NCBI RefSeq assembly: GCF_041415945.1
Contig: NZ_JBGCUS010000001.1
Coordinates: forward strand, 3,162,001 to 3,226,000
Reading direction: 5' to 3'
DNA from: Ancylobacter sp. IITR112
GTDB taxonomy: Bacteria > Pseudomonadota > Alphaproteobacteria > Rhizobiales > Xanthobacteraceae
Length of the DNA stretch: 64,000 bases
Part shown: positions 26,717 to 35,411 of the stretch, one piece after another
Layout of the letters: each line of letters starts with the position of its first letter
Position numbering within the stretch: the first letter of the stretch is position 1
Position numbers and translations under genes: made by a program
Notes under the pieces: generated by a model
Seen by the model: the letters and a program-made list of their open reading frames with translations, nothing else
Database searches by the model: none
Told to the model about the DNA's origin: nothing

Positions 26717-27736
26717 GTGGCGCAGCGGCGCATTTTCATCACAGGCACGGCGGGCTTCATCGGCTTCCACCTCGCGCGCCTTCTGCTCGCGGAAGGCTGG
26801 CGTGTTCACGGCTATGACGGGATGACGGACTATTACGATGTCCGGCTCAAGCAGCGCCGCCACGTCCTGCTGGCGCAGAATGAAGGCTTCGCCGCCACCG
26901 AGGCGATGCTGGAGGATTTCGACACGCTCCAGCGCACCGTTGAGGCGTTCCGACCGGATGTCATCGTCCATCTCGCCGCCCAGGCCGGCGTGCGCTACAG
27001 CCTGGAAAAGCCGCGCGCCTATATCGACGCCAATATCGTCGGCACGTTCAATGTGATGGAATGCGCCCGGGCGGTGCCGGTGCAGCATCTGCTCATGGCC
27101 TCGACCTCCTCGGTCTATGGCGCCAATGAGGAGATGCCGTTCCGTGAGACCGACAAGGCCGACACGCCGCTCACCATCTATGCCGCCACCAAGAAGGCGA
27201 GCGAGGCGATGGGGCATTCCTATGCCCATATCTACGCCCTGCCGACCACCCTGTTCCGCTTCTTCACGGTCTACGGTCCCTGGGGCCGGCCTGACATGGC
27301 GCTGTTCAAGTTCACACGCGGCATTCTCGAAGGTGCGCCGATCGACATCTATAATCACGGCGAGATGTGGCGCGACTTCACCTATGTCGACGACCTCGTG
27401 CAGGGGATCCGCCTGCTGATCGACACGGTGCCACCGCTCCCCGACGCGCGCGACGCGCCGGTGCAAGGCGACAGCCTGAGCCCGGCCGCGCCGTTCCGCG
27501 TGGTGAATATCGGCAATTCCGACAAGGTGCGGCTTCTCGACTTCGTCGACGCCATCGAGGCGGAAATCGGCCGCAAGGCCATCCGCAACTACCTGCCGAT
27601 GCAGGCCGGCGACGTGCCCGCCACCTGGGCCGATGCCAGCCTTTTGCACGCGCTCACCGGCTTTCGCCCGCACACCCCGTTCCGCGAAGGCGTGGCGCGC
27701 TTCGTGGCGTGGTACCGGGACTATTACCGGATATAG
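26717..27736 (+). CDS. UDP-glucuronate 4-epimerase (NAD-dependent epimerase)
   Basis: A 339-residue extended SDR. GTAGFIGFHLARLLL binds NAD, and VHLAAQAGVRYSLEKP is typical. The catalytic Thr/Ser and Tyr lie in MASTSSVYG and YAATKKASE (YxxxK). The run YGPWGRPDMALFKFTRGIL is characteristic of UDP-GlcA 4-epimerases, which make UDP-galacturonate. The start is GTG 26717, with CGGAGG 6 nt upstream. It presumably uses UDP-GlcA from Ugd at 21-22 kb. It converges with the minus-strand glycan operon, the stops being 15 bp apart. Confidence 0.9.
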   Translation: MAQRRIFITGTAGFIGFHLARLLLAEGWRVHGYDGMTDYYDVRLKQRRHVLLAQNEGFAATEAMLEDFDTLQRTVEAFRPDVIVHLAAQAGVRYSLEKPRAYIDANIVGTFNVMECARAVPVQHLLMASTSSVYGANEEMPFRETDKADTPLTIYAATKKASEAMGHSYAHIYALPTTLFRFFTVYGPWGRPDMALFKFTRGILEGAPIDIYNHGEMWRDFTYVDDLVQGIRLLIDTVPPLPDARDAPVQGDSLSPAAPFRVVNIGNSDKVRLLDFVDAIEAEIGRKAIRNYLPMQAGDVPATWADASLLHALTGFRPHTPFREGVARFVAWYRDYYRI

Positions 27737-27751
27737 GCCCGTGCGGTCATC

Positions 27752-29014
27752 TCAGGCTCTGCCATTCCCGGCCATGGCCTGCCGCAGCACGGCGGCCATC
27801 CGTTGCGTGCCGCGCGCGAAGGACAGGTGCTCGTCATAGTACCGGCGGCCATTGGCGCCGAGCGCCGCCAGCCGGCCCGGCTCCATCCCGGCCATCTCGG
27901 TCACCGCCGCCGCCAGAGCCGCCGCGTTCTCCGGCGGCACAGCGAGCCCGGCACCGGCCCGCCGGACCAGTTCAGCCGCGTCGCCCGCGACCGCCATGAG
28001 GATCGGCTTGCCCGCCGCGAGATAGGCCTGCGTCTTCGACGGCACGGTGATAGCGAAGAGCGGATCGTCTCTCAGATGCACCAGCAGCGCATCCGCCGCC
28101 GCCAGCCAGGGGCCGACCTCAGCCTGCGGCACGCGCGGGAAGAAGCGGACATTCGCCAGTCCGCGCATGGCGGCGGCCTGCTGCAGCCTTGTCGCCTCCA
28201 GCCCCCCACCGAGAAAGCAGAACTCGATCTGAGGATGCGTCCCGGTCAGCAGAGCGGCCGCGTCGATCACGGTGTCGAGCGCCTGCGCCGGGCCCATATT
28301 GCCGGCAAAGAGCACGCGAAAGCGCCCCGGCGCGGCGAAGGCAGGCAGAGGGACGGCGGCCCCGTCGGTACCGGCCTCGTCCGCCCAGTTGGAGATCACC
28401 GTGATGCGCTCCGGCGGCACGCCGCGCTCCACCAAAAGGCGCTGGAAACCCTCGGAGAGAACACTGATGCGGTCTGCGCGTCGCCAGGTCCAGCGGCAGA
28501 CGGCACCGATGAGGCGCAGCGCCCGCTCATTGTTCAGCATGCCGGTGGCGCGCAGCGTGTCCGGCCACATGTCCTGCACGTCGAGCACCAGCGGCATGCG
28601 GCGCAGCAGGCGCGCCGCCACCCCGGCCAAGGCGACGGTGAGCGGGGGATGATAAGCGTGGATCACATCCGCCCGGCGCGCGAGAAACAGCAGGTAGAAG
28701 GTCGCGGAGAAGAAGAAGCTGACATAGTTCAGCACCCGGCCGATGCGACTGCGGTCATGGCTGGGGTAGAGCGCCAGCCGGGTGATCCGTATGCCGTCGA
28801 CGACCTCACGGCGGAGCGGGCGGATCCGGTAGCCCTCATACACCTTGCCCCCGGGATAGTTGGGAAAGCCGGTGACAACCTCAACGTCGAAGCCGAGCGC
28901 ATCGAGGCGGCGCGCGAACGCCAGACCGCGCACCGTGGGCTCCGGATCGAACCATTGCGACAGCAGGATCAGCCGCGGCCGCGCCGCGCCCCCCGCGGAA
29001 GCGGCGGCGCTCAT
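27752..29014 (-). CDS. GT4 glycosyltransferase, WbuB-like
   Basis: A 420-residue GT-B glycosyltransferase. The N-terminal part reads LILLSQWFDPEPTVRGLAFA, then VVTGFPNYPGGKVYEGY, which is typical of WbuB proteins that transfer L-FucNAc. The C-terminal nucleotide domain has VLFAGNMGPAQALDTVIDAA, PQAEVGPWLAAADALLVHL and PSKTQAYLAAGKPILMAVAG. It directly follows the UDP-L-FucNAc synthesis genes, with an ATGA overlap to the WecB-like gene. The assignment of the sugar donor rests on family and context. Confidence 0.85.
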   Translation of the reverse strand: MSAAASAGGAARPRLILLSQWFDPEPTVRGLAFARRLDALGFDVEVVTGFPNYPGGKVYEGYRIRPLRREVVDGIRITRLALYPSHDRSRIGRVLNYVSFFFSATFYLLFLARRADVIHAYHPPLTVALAGVAARLLRRMPLVLDVQDMWPDTLRATGMLNNERALRLIGAVCRWTWRRADRISVLSEGFQRLLVERGVPPERITVISNWADEAGTDGAAVPLPAFAAPGRFRVLFAGNMGPAQALDTVIDAAALLTGTHPQIEFCFLGGGLEATRLQQAAAMRGLANVRFFPRVPQAEVGPWLAAADALLVHLRDDPLFAITVPSKTQAYLAAGKPILMAVAGDAAELVRRAGAGLAVPPENAAALAAAVTEMAGMEPGRLAALGANGRRYYDEHLSFARGTQRMAAVLRQAMAGNGRA

Positions 29015-30156
29015 GGCCGCTCATGCGTCCGTATGCCGTCCCATCCATTGGAGAGCGGCGCGGTGCCGAGGATGAGGCTCACCACACGTTCCGAGGTATT
29101 GGTGACGGCATAGTCCTGCGGCAGCGGGCAGGCCAGCCCCTGTTCGGCGCGGGCCGCGAACAGGCGGGTCGCCACCTCGACCCCGCGCAGGATCGCTGCG
29201 CGGCTGAGGCCGGTGACCATGATCGAGCCGGTGTCCAGCGCCTCCGGCCGCTCGATGGCGTCGCGCGGGGTGATGGCGGGAAAGTCGAGCAGGGACGCTT
29301 CCTCGGCAATGGTGCCGCTGTCGGAAATGGCACAGAAGGCGTTCTTCTGCAGGTGGTTATAGTCATGGAAGCCGAAGGGCTTCATGAAGCTCACCCGTTC
29401 ATCCGCCACCAGCCCCGCCGCTTCCAGCCGCTTGCGCGTGCGTGGATGGGTGGAGACGATCACCGGCCGGTCATAGCGCACGGCCAGCTCCGACAAGGCG
29501 CCGACCAGTTCGCCAAGGCGTTCGCGGCTGTCGACATTCTCCTCGCGGTGCAGCGAGACGATGAAATAGCCGCGCGGCGAAAGGCCCAGCCGGCGCAGCA
29601 CGTCGGAAGCGTCGATGCGCGGGCGGTAATGCTCCAGCACTTCGCGCATCGGCGAGCCGGTGAGATAGATGCGCCGGTGCGGCAGGCCTTCCGAAATGAG
29701 ATGCCGGCGGGCATGCTCGGTATAGACGAGGTTGAAATCGGCGATGTGATCGACCAGCCGGCGGTTGGTCTCTTCCGGCACATTGCCGTCGAAGGAACGG
29801 TTGCCGGCTTCCATGTGGTAGACGGGGATCTTCATACGCCGCGCCATCAGGGCGGAAATGGCCGAATTGGTATCGCCGAGGATCAGCACCGCATCGGGCC
29901 GTTCGGCGACGAGCACCTTTTCGCTCTCGATCAGGATCTTGCCCAGCGTCTCGCCGAGCGAGCCGCCGCCGGTGCCGAGGAAATGGTCGGGCCGACGCAC
30001 GCCGAGATCCTCGAAGAACACCTCGTTCAGTTCGTAGTCGTAGTTCTGGCCGGTATGCACGAGGCGATGGTCGCACAGCGCGTCGAGCCGCGCCATGACG
30101 CGCGAGAGACGGATGATCTCGGGCCGCGTGCCCAATATCGTCATGACCTTGAGCAT
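29011..30156 (-). CDS. Non-hydrolysing UDP-HexNAc 2-epimerase (WecB/FnlC/WbjD-like)
   Basis: A 381-residue epimerase. MTILGTRPEIIRLSRVM starts the fold. VHTGQNYDYELNEVFFEDL, LILGDTNSAI, VYHMEAGNRSFDG and PEETNRRLVDHIADFNLVYTEHAR are all conserved, as is SDSGTIAEEASLLDFPAI. In L-FucNAc synthesis this enzyme performs the last C2 epimerisation. Placement between the CapF-like gene and the WbuB-like transferase supports FnlC/WbjD over housekeeping WecB. ATG 30156 is chosen over an upstream extension because GGTGAG lies just before it. Confidence 0.92.
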   Translation of the reverse strand: MLKVMTILGTRPEIIRLSRVMARLDALCDHRLVHTGQNYDYELNEVFFEDLGVRRPDHFLGTGGGSLGETLGKILIESEKVLVAERPDAVLILGDTNSAISALMARRMKIPVYHMEAGNRSFDGNVPEETNRRLVDHIADFNLVYTEHARRHLISEGLPHRRIYLTGSPMREVLEHYRPRIDASDVLRRLGLSPRGYFIVSLHREENVDSRERLGELVGALSELAVRYDRPVIVSTHPRTRKRLEAAGLVADERVSFMKPFGFHDYNHLQKNAFCAISDSGTIAEEASLLDFPAITPRDAIERPEALDTGSIMVTGLSRAAILRGVEVATRLFAARAEQGLACPLPQDYAVTNTSERVVSLILGTAPLSNGWDGIRTHERP

Positions 30157-30160
30157 CGTC

Positions 30161-31324
30161 TCACCCCAGAACCGGATCGGCATAGGTATCGGGCGCGGCG
30201 GGATCGAACACCGCCTGCGTCCAGAACATGGTCAAAAGCGGCCGGTCGCCGATATTCTCGATACTGTGGGTGTGCAACGTCGGCATGTCGACGGCGGCCG
30301 GCTGGCGCCCGTCGACGCGGAACTCCCACACCGGGCCGTCCGGCACGCGGCGGATGCGGATGATGGCTTCGCCCTCCAGCACCAGGAAGCGCTCCACCTT
30401 GTCGAGGTGGAAATGGTTGCCCCTTGTGACGCCGGGCTCGGTCCAGCTCAGGAAAGTCTGGCCGCCACCGCCGCCCTTTGCCGCCTCGAACAGCACGCCG
30501 CGCGCATCCGTGTTCAGCTTCAGCGGGCGCGGGAAGCCGTCGGGATAGAGCGCCGCGCGGTAGCTGTTGAACAAAGCGAGGTCGAACGGGTCCGACAGGT
30601 CCGGGAACAGGTTGGCGCCATAGGATGCGTGCATGCCCTGCAGCCGCGCCAGCAAGTCCCCGACGCTCATCGGGCGCGGCACCGGCCGCAACTCGCCGCT
30701 CGCCCCCTGGGCGACGGCGGCGATCGCCGCTTCCACCGCCGCGCCGGCATGGAGAAGCTGCACCCGCCCCTCGGAATTGACGCTCGGGTTCTCGCCGCCG
30801 ATCACCTGATGAATGAAGGTGGCGGTGACGTTGTTGTAGAAGGACCGCGCGCCCTCACCGAAAATATGCGGCAGCACCAGATCGGTGAAGCGCGGCGCGG
30901 CAGCGGCCAGAATCTCCCCCGCCCGCCGCTTGGAGCGGCCATAGGGCGTGTCGGAGGCGGCATGGGTGGAATTGGCATAGACGACATGCGCCCGGCTCGC
31001 GCTCGCCCGGCAGGCCTCGGCGAGGCGGGTGGCGATGTCGATATTGCCGGCCTCGACCTCGGCCTCCGGTCCGCGATTGACGCCGGCGAAATGGAACACC
31101 GCCGTCGCGCCCTCCAGCGCCGCGGCGAGGCCGGCCGCATCGTTGAACGCCGCGCGGTCGAGGGGCACCAGATCATAGGGCGCCGGCTCACCGCGGAATC
31201 GCGCCGCGCAGTTGCGGGCATGGAGGCGAACGAGACAGTGCCGGCCGAGCAGCCCCGCGGCACCGGTGATGACGATGCGCCGGGCTTCCCCCGGCACGCG
31301 GTCAGCCGCGCTGTGCATAGACAT
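30161..31324 (-). CDS. CapF/FnlB/WbjC-like bifunctional UDP-sugar reductase
   Basis: A 387-residue fusion of an N-terminal SDR domain (IVITGAAGLLGRHCLVRL; VYANSTHAASDTPYGRSKR with YxxxK) and a C-terminal cupin (GVTRGNHFHLDKVERFLVLEGE). This is the CapF/FnlB architecture: the cupin epimerises C3, and the SDR reduces C4 to give the L-talo precursor of UDP-L-FucNAc. The start is ATG 31324 or 31318. Either overlaps the upstream RmlD-like gene by up to 23 bp. It lies 4 bp before the 2-epimerase gene, so the whole set is one operon. Confidence 0.92.
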   Translation of the reverse strand: MSMHSAADRVPGEARRIVITGAAGLLGRHCLVRLHARNCAARFRGEPAPYDLVPLDRAAFNDAAGLAAALEGATAVFHFAGVNRGPEAEVEAGNIDIATRLAEACRASASRAHVVYANSTHAASDTPYGRSKRRAGEILAAAAPRFTDLVLPHIFGEGARSFYNNVTATFIHQVIGGENPSVNSEGRVQLLHAGAAVEAAIAAVAQGASGELRPVPRPMSVGDLLARLQGMHASYGANLFPDLSDPFDLALFNSYRAALYPDGFPRPLKLNTDARGVLFEAAKGGGGGQTFLSWTEPGVTRGNHFHLDKVERFLVLEGEAIIRIRRVPDGPVWEFRVDGRQPAAVDMPTLHTHSIENIGDRPLLTMFWTQAVFDPAAPDTYADPVLG

Positions 31325-31913
31325 CCCGCAACTCCCGTACCATCGTCTCCCAATCAGGCGGCGTGTAGCCGGCCGCCGCGCGAAAACGGTCCGACCGCAG
31401 CGAGCGGTCGAGCACCGGCTCATCCTTCGGGAGAATCTCGATCGACTTGCCATAGACCTCGGCGACGATCCGCAGCAGCGCATCCTTGCTGATCGGCTCG
31501 GCTGAGAGGTGGTATACGCCGCGCAATTCGGGCTTCGGCAGTACGTGACGGGCGAGGACGCGGGCGAATTCCACCGTCGTCAGCCCTGAAAAAATCGCCC
31601 GCCTGTAGCCGAACACCCTGCCCTGCTGCGCCAGAAACCAGTCGAACAGACCGTGATGGCTGCCGAGCTCATGGCCGACAATGGAGGTGCGCAAGGTGAC
31701 GGCGTGCGGGTAATCCACCTCGCCGAGCAGCTTGCTGCGCCCGTCGAGATCGGCCGCATCGGGACGGTCATCCTCAGTGTACTGGCCGCGCATGCCGTCG
31801 AACACGCAGTCCGTGCTGCGGGCGGGGCCATAGGCTTCAACGCCTTCATCCGGCAGCACGCGCACCAGAGCGTTGCCAAGCATGCCGCTGGCGCCAAGGA
31901 CGAGAACTCTCAT
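31302..31913 (-). CDS. RmlD-like UDP-sugar 4-reductase with internal deletion
   Basis: A 203-residue protein of the dTDP-4-dehydrorhamnose reductase family, well short of the usual 280-290. It begins normally (VLVLGASGMLGNALVRVL) and is well conserved from STDCVFDGMRGQYTEDD to the end (VTLRTSIVGHELGSHHGLFDW, YHLSAEPISKDALL). About 80 residues between these parts are missing in frame. The catalytic Tyr of the YGRSK motif reads Asp (LDGRSKLLGE). Homologues (QnlA/WbvR type) reduce the FnlA product to make UDP-L-QuiNAc. The deletion and the lost Tyr make activity unlikely. ATG 31913 has GAGG upstream; GTG 31919 is an alternative. Confidence 0.8.
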   Translation of the reverse strand: MRVLVLGASGMLGNALVRVLPDEGVEAYGPARSTDCVFDGMRGQYTEDDRPDAADLDGRSKLLGEVDYPHAVTLRTSIVGHELGSHHGLFDWFLAQQGRVFGYRRAIFSGLTTVEFARVLARHVLPKPELRGVYHLSAEPISKDALLRIVAEVYGKSIEILPKDEPVLDRSLRSDRFRAAAGYTPPDWETMVRELRDVYAQRG

Positions 31914-31943
31914 CAGCACCTCATCTCCGCGCCGGTGCGCCGT

Positions 31944-32966
31944 TCACGCCGACCACCCCTCAAGCTCCGCCACGACCTCGGGCAGGCTCAGCAGCAGCGT
32001 CTTCACCTGCTCGACATTGAGGCGGGCGGTGTTGTGAGAGTGATAATCGTGCTGATCCACCGTTTCCGTATCGCCTTCGACGAAATAATGGCGGTAGTTC
32101 AGATCCCGCCCGTCCATGCTCACGCGGAAATAGTCGCCCATATCCTCGCTCTTGGTGAGTTCCTGCGCGCTGACCAGCGTCTCGTAGAGCTTCTCGCCGT
32201 GGCGCCAGCCGATGACCTCGACCGGGTGATCGGGCCGCTCGAACAGTTCCGAAAGCGCGGTGACGAGATCGGCGATGGTGGAGGCCGGCGCCTTGCGCAC
32301 GAACAGGTCACCCTGGCGGGCATGCTCGAAGGCATAGTGCACCAGCGCCACCGAATCGCGCAGCGGCATGAGGAAGCGGGTCATGCTGGGCTCGGTGACG
32401 GTGATCGGCAAGCCCGCCTTGATCTGCCGGATGAACAGCGGGATGACCGAACCGCGCGAGTACATGACATTGCCATAGCGCACCAGCGAGATGGTGGTGG
32501 GCGCCTCCGGGCCGATGGAGCGGGCGAGCGCCTGGGCCAGCTTTTCCATCATCGCCTTGGAGATGCCCATGGCGTTGACCGGGAACACGGCCTTGTCTGT
32601 CGACAGGCAGACGACCGAGCGCACCCCGGCCGCAACCGCCGCGCGCACCACATTCTCCGAGCCGAGAATATTGGTCCGCACCGCTTCCAGCGGAAAGAAC
32701 TCGCAGGACGGCACCTGCTTCAGCGCCGCCGCATGGAAGACGCGGGTAGCGCCGGCCATGGCGCGGTCGACGCTGTCGCGGTCGCGCACATCGCCGATAA
32801 AGAAGCGCACATTGCCGCTGCGCAGCGTACTGCGCAGCATGTCCTGCTTTTCCTCGTCGCGGCTGAACACGCGGATTTCCGGACAGCCCCGGCTCAGCAG
32901 ATCCTGCAGCATGGTCCGCCCGAAGGAGCCGGTGCCGCCGGTGATCAAGATACGCTCGTTCTGCAT
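31944..32966 (-). CDS. UDP-GlcNAc 4,6-dehydratase/5-epimerase (FnlA/WbjB/CapE)
   Basis: A 340-residue SDR. ILITGGTGSFGRTMLQDLL binds the cofactor, and VFHAAALKQVPSCEFFPLEA and STDKAVFPVNAMGISKAMMEK form the active site, with Met replacing the usual Tyr as in this family. RYGNVMYSRGSVIPLF and HGEKLYETL follow. The enzyme starts L-FucNAc (and L-QuiNAc) synthesis from UDP-GlcNAc. It is the first sugar-synthesis gene of the run 32966 to 29011 on the minus strand. Confidence 0.94.
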   Translation of the reverse strand: MQNERILITGGTGSFGRTMLQDLLSRGCPEIRVFSRDEEKQDMLRSTLRSGNVRFFIGDVRDRDSVDRAMAGATRVFHAAALKQVPSCEFFPLEAVRTNILGSENVVRAAVAAGVRSVVCLSTDKAVFPVNAMGISKAMMEKLAQALARSIGPEAPTTISLVRYGNVMYSRGSVIPLFIRQIKAGLPITVTEPSMTRFLMPLRDSVALVHYAFEHARQGDLFVRKAPASTIADLVTALSELFERPDHPVEVIGWRHGEKLYETLVSAQELTKSEDMGDYFRVSMDGRDLNYRHYFVEGDTETVDQHDYHSHNTARLNVEQVKTLLLSLPEVVAELEGWSA

Positions 32967-33016
32967 GCTCTCGCCTTTCGTGGCCCCTGTTTACTTCACC
33001 GGAACGTGAGATGCCA

Positions 33017-34237
33017 CTACTCCCCCTCTGCCAAAGCGAGGCGAAACAGGTTCCGGTTGGCGAGAATGTCGTCCTGCCGGCGCGCGCTCTGCCGAACATA
33101 GGCGGCGGCGCGGGCGCGGCGGGCGGGCGCCATCTCGACCGGCTCGTCCGCCATCGCCGCGATCCGGGCGGCGAAGGCGGCCGGATCGCTCAAGGGCAGG
33201 TCGTCGCCGACGCCGGCCTGCGCCAGCCCGCGCCAGGGCGTGGTGTCGGCGATCAGCACCGGCGTTCCCGCCGCCAGCGATTCGGCGATGACATGGCCGT
33301 AATTCTCGCCGCGCGTGGGAAAGAAAAACAGGTCATGCGCCGCGAAGGTCGCGGCCACCTGCTCGGGCCGCAGCGGGCCGGCCCACGCGACCGCGACATG
33401 CGGCCCCACCTCACCCGCAAGGCGCCGGCAGAGCGCGACATAATCGGCATCCTCGGCCGGGCCGTGAATGGTGAAGCGCACCGGCACGCGAAGCTGCGCC
33501 AGCACCTTCAGCGCGTAATCGAGGTTCTTCTTCGGCGAAAGGCGGCTGATGAAGACGAGGCGCAGCGGCTCGCCGGGCTGGCGCGGCCTATGGGCAGGAC
33601 AGGGCGCGCCCGCCGGCGCCGGCAGGTCGCAGGCCACATGCACCCGCGCCTGCGGGCCGATGACGGCGCGGATGTCGCCCGCCTCGAACTCCGACGAAGC
33701 CTGCCAGATCAGACCACGGAACAGCCCGGCCGCCCGGCCGGCGGCGAGATAGCTGCGCTTCTTGAGCGCCTTCAGCGCCAGCGCCCCGGCCGAGAATTCG
33801 CCGCGCGGCGCCAGCACGGTCGGCCGGGGCGCCACCCGCCCGAGCCGGCGCGCCAGCAGCGGCACGATGGTGAAACGCGGCGAGAAGAAGCTGTTGAGAT
33901 AGAGCAGGTCATGCGGCGTCTCGGCGATGAGCCGGGTGACGGCCCGCGCGCCCTGATTCGCCGGCGAGGTGTAATGGACGAGTGCCGGCCCCACGCGAAC
34001 CCAGCGGTCGGCCTGCAGTCCCGGATAGGCGCGCTCATCGCCGAGATCGCGATCGCCGCAGAGAATACGGAAATCGAACTCGTCCTGGAGGTGGTCGACC
34101 AGATTGGCGATGCTGTGAATGGGGCCGCCGGCGCGAAAACCGGGGAGATAGTGCCCGGTCGCCACGAGCACGACCGGCCGGGGCGAAACCGTGCCGGGGG
34201 GCGCCGCCCGAGGGGGCGGCTCAGGAAAGGACGGCAT
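33017..34237 (-). CDS. GT4 glycosyltransferase
   Basis: A glycosyltransferase of about 406 residues. The N-terminal part has VVLVATGHYLPGFRAGGPIH and LYLNSFFSPRF. The C-terminal nucleotide-binding part has LRLVFISRLSPKKNLDYAL, AAHDLFFFPTRGENYGHVIAE and LAAGTPVLIADTTPWRGL. The EX7E-type region is the ENYGHVIAE segment. The start is ATG 34237, or 34258 with seven more residues. Either overlaps the 3' end of the preceding glycosyltransferase gene. Donor and acceptor are unknown; it probably extends the repeat unit. Confidence 0.88.
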   Translation of the reverse strand: MPSFPEPPPRAAPPGTVSPRPVVLVATGHYLPGFRAGGPIHSIANLVDHLQDEFDFRILCGDRDLGDERAYPGLQADRWVRVGPALVHYTSPANQGARAVTRLIAETPHDLLYLNSFFSPRFTIVPLLARRLGRVAPRPTVLAPRGEFSAGALALKALKKRSYLAAGRAAGLFRGLIWQASSEFEAGDIRAVIGPQARVHVACDLPAPAGAPCPAHRPRQPGEPLRLVFISRLSPKKNLDYALKVLAQLRVPVRFTIHGPAEDADYVALCRRLAGEVGPHVAVAWAGPLRPEQVAATFAAHDLFFFPTRGENYGHVIAESLAAGTPVLIADTTPWRGLAQAGVGDDLPLSDPAAFAARIAAMADEPVEMAPARRARAAAYVRQSARRQDDILANRNLFRLALAEGE

Positions 34238-35345
34238 GCCGCCCTTCCTGCACCCCAACCCGCTGCAGCAGGCGGCAGAAGCGCCTCGCCATTTCTTCCG
34301 TGTTGAACTCCTTTTCGGCCACGCGCGCCGCGGCCACGGACCAGTTGTCGTCCACCTCGGTCACCGCCAGCGCTTCCGAAATGGCGCCCGCCAGCGCGGC
34401 CGGGTTGTCTTTCTCGAAGGTCAGGCCGCAGCGCGCGCGGTGGAAGGCCGCAATCTCCGGCATATGCCGCCAGCGGTCGTCATGCACCACCACCGGCAGG
34501 CCATAGGCCATGGCGTGCAGCAGGCTGAGACCGACACCGCCGGGATAAACGAAGAGTCGGCACCGATTGGCAATGGCGGCAATGGCGCGTTCGTCGGTCA
34601 TGCCACCATGCCATCCGAGACGGCCCTCAAGGCCGAGCCGCGCCGCCTTTTCCTCCAGTGCCGCGCGCTCCTCGCCATCGCCGACGATCTCAAGCCGGAC
34701 ATCCGCCAGTTCCGGCCGGGCCAGCGCATCCAGCAAGATGCCGAGTTCAGCCTTCTCGGTGAGGCGGCCGATGAAGAGCAGGGATCGCGCGCGCTGGCCT
34801 GGCACATAGGGCGCCCGCTCAGCCAGAATAGGCGCGACATTGATGCCGTTGTTGAGCGCCTCGACCGGGCGGGCATCGCCGCGCCCCAGGCCATTGCGAT
34901 ACGCCTCGCATTCATCGTCGGTGTAGAAAAGGATGGCGTGGCTGAGCTTCATGAGCAAAAGGCGCAACAGGAAGCGATGCGTGCGGCTGGTGCTGCTCCA
35001 ATACTGCCCCCACCACACGGTGCGTGCGCCCCGCCAGCGCGCCCGGACCAGCATGAGCATGTTCGACACATTGCGCGGCGCCCCCGAGAGCACCACGACA
35101 TCGCCCGGCCCGACCGGGGTCGTCAGGACGCCGGACTGCCAGTCGAGACCCGGCAGCAGGCGCCGTATGGGGGGCAGCAGCCGCTCCCAGGCAAAGCGTT
35201 CATCGCGCTGCGTCAGCACCCCGAGCTGGGCCGACGAGTGCCATACCTCCACCGGGCAGGACATCTTTTCCGCGACACGCTCGAACAGATCGACGCGGTA
35301 GCTCGGCAGCGTCGGCTGGAAGATGATCACACGAGAGGCGTTCAT
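34221..35345 (-). CDS. GT4 glycosyltransferase
   Basis: A GT-B transferase of about 374 residues. It starts VIIFQPTLPSYRVDLFERVA. Later parts include ARSLLFIGRLTEKAELGILL, LEIVGDGEERAALE and RLFVYPGGVGLSLLHAMAYGLPVV. The latter is a CgtA/WbaZ-like pattern in which GVGLS replaces the usual EGFG. ATG 35345 is preferred, and GTG 35351 fits a GGAAG site equally well. It overlaps the next glycosyltransferase gene by 17 bp or more, suggesting coupling. The sugar specificity cannot be read from sequence. Confidence 0.85.
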   Translation of the reverse strand: MNASRVIIFQPTLPSYRVDLFERVAEKMSCPVEVWHSSAQLGVLTQRDERFAWERLLPPIRRLLPGLDWQSGVLTTPVGPGDVVVLSGAPRNVSNMLMLVRARWRGARTVWWGQYWSSTSRTHRFLLRLLLMKLSHAILFYTDDECEAYRNGLGRGDARPVEALNNGINVAPILAERAPYVPGQRARSLLFIGRLTEKAELGILLDALARPELADVRLEIVGDGEERAALEEKAARLGLEGRLGWHGGMTDERAIAAIANRCRLFVYPGGVGLSLLHAMAYGLPVVVHDDRWRHMPEIAAFHRARCGLTFEKDNPAALAGAISEALAVTEVDDNWSVAAARVAEKEFNTEEMARRFCRLLQRVGVQEGRHAVLS

Positions 35346-35411
35346 AGACACATTATCTTCCCGGCACGGCGGAAGGTGCACCGCAGCTTATGACGACCGA
35401 TTGGCTGCGTG

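Noticed and set aside
25292..27673. 793-residue antisense ORF over the E1-like and epimerase genes
   Set aside because: It spans two real genes on the other strand and has no motif; it is a shadow.
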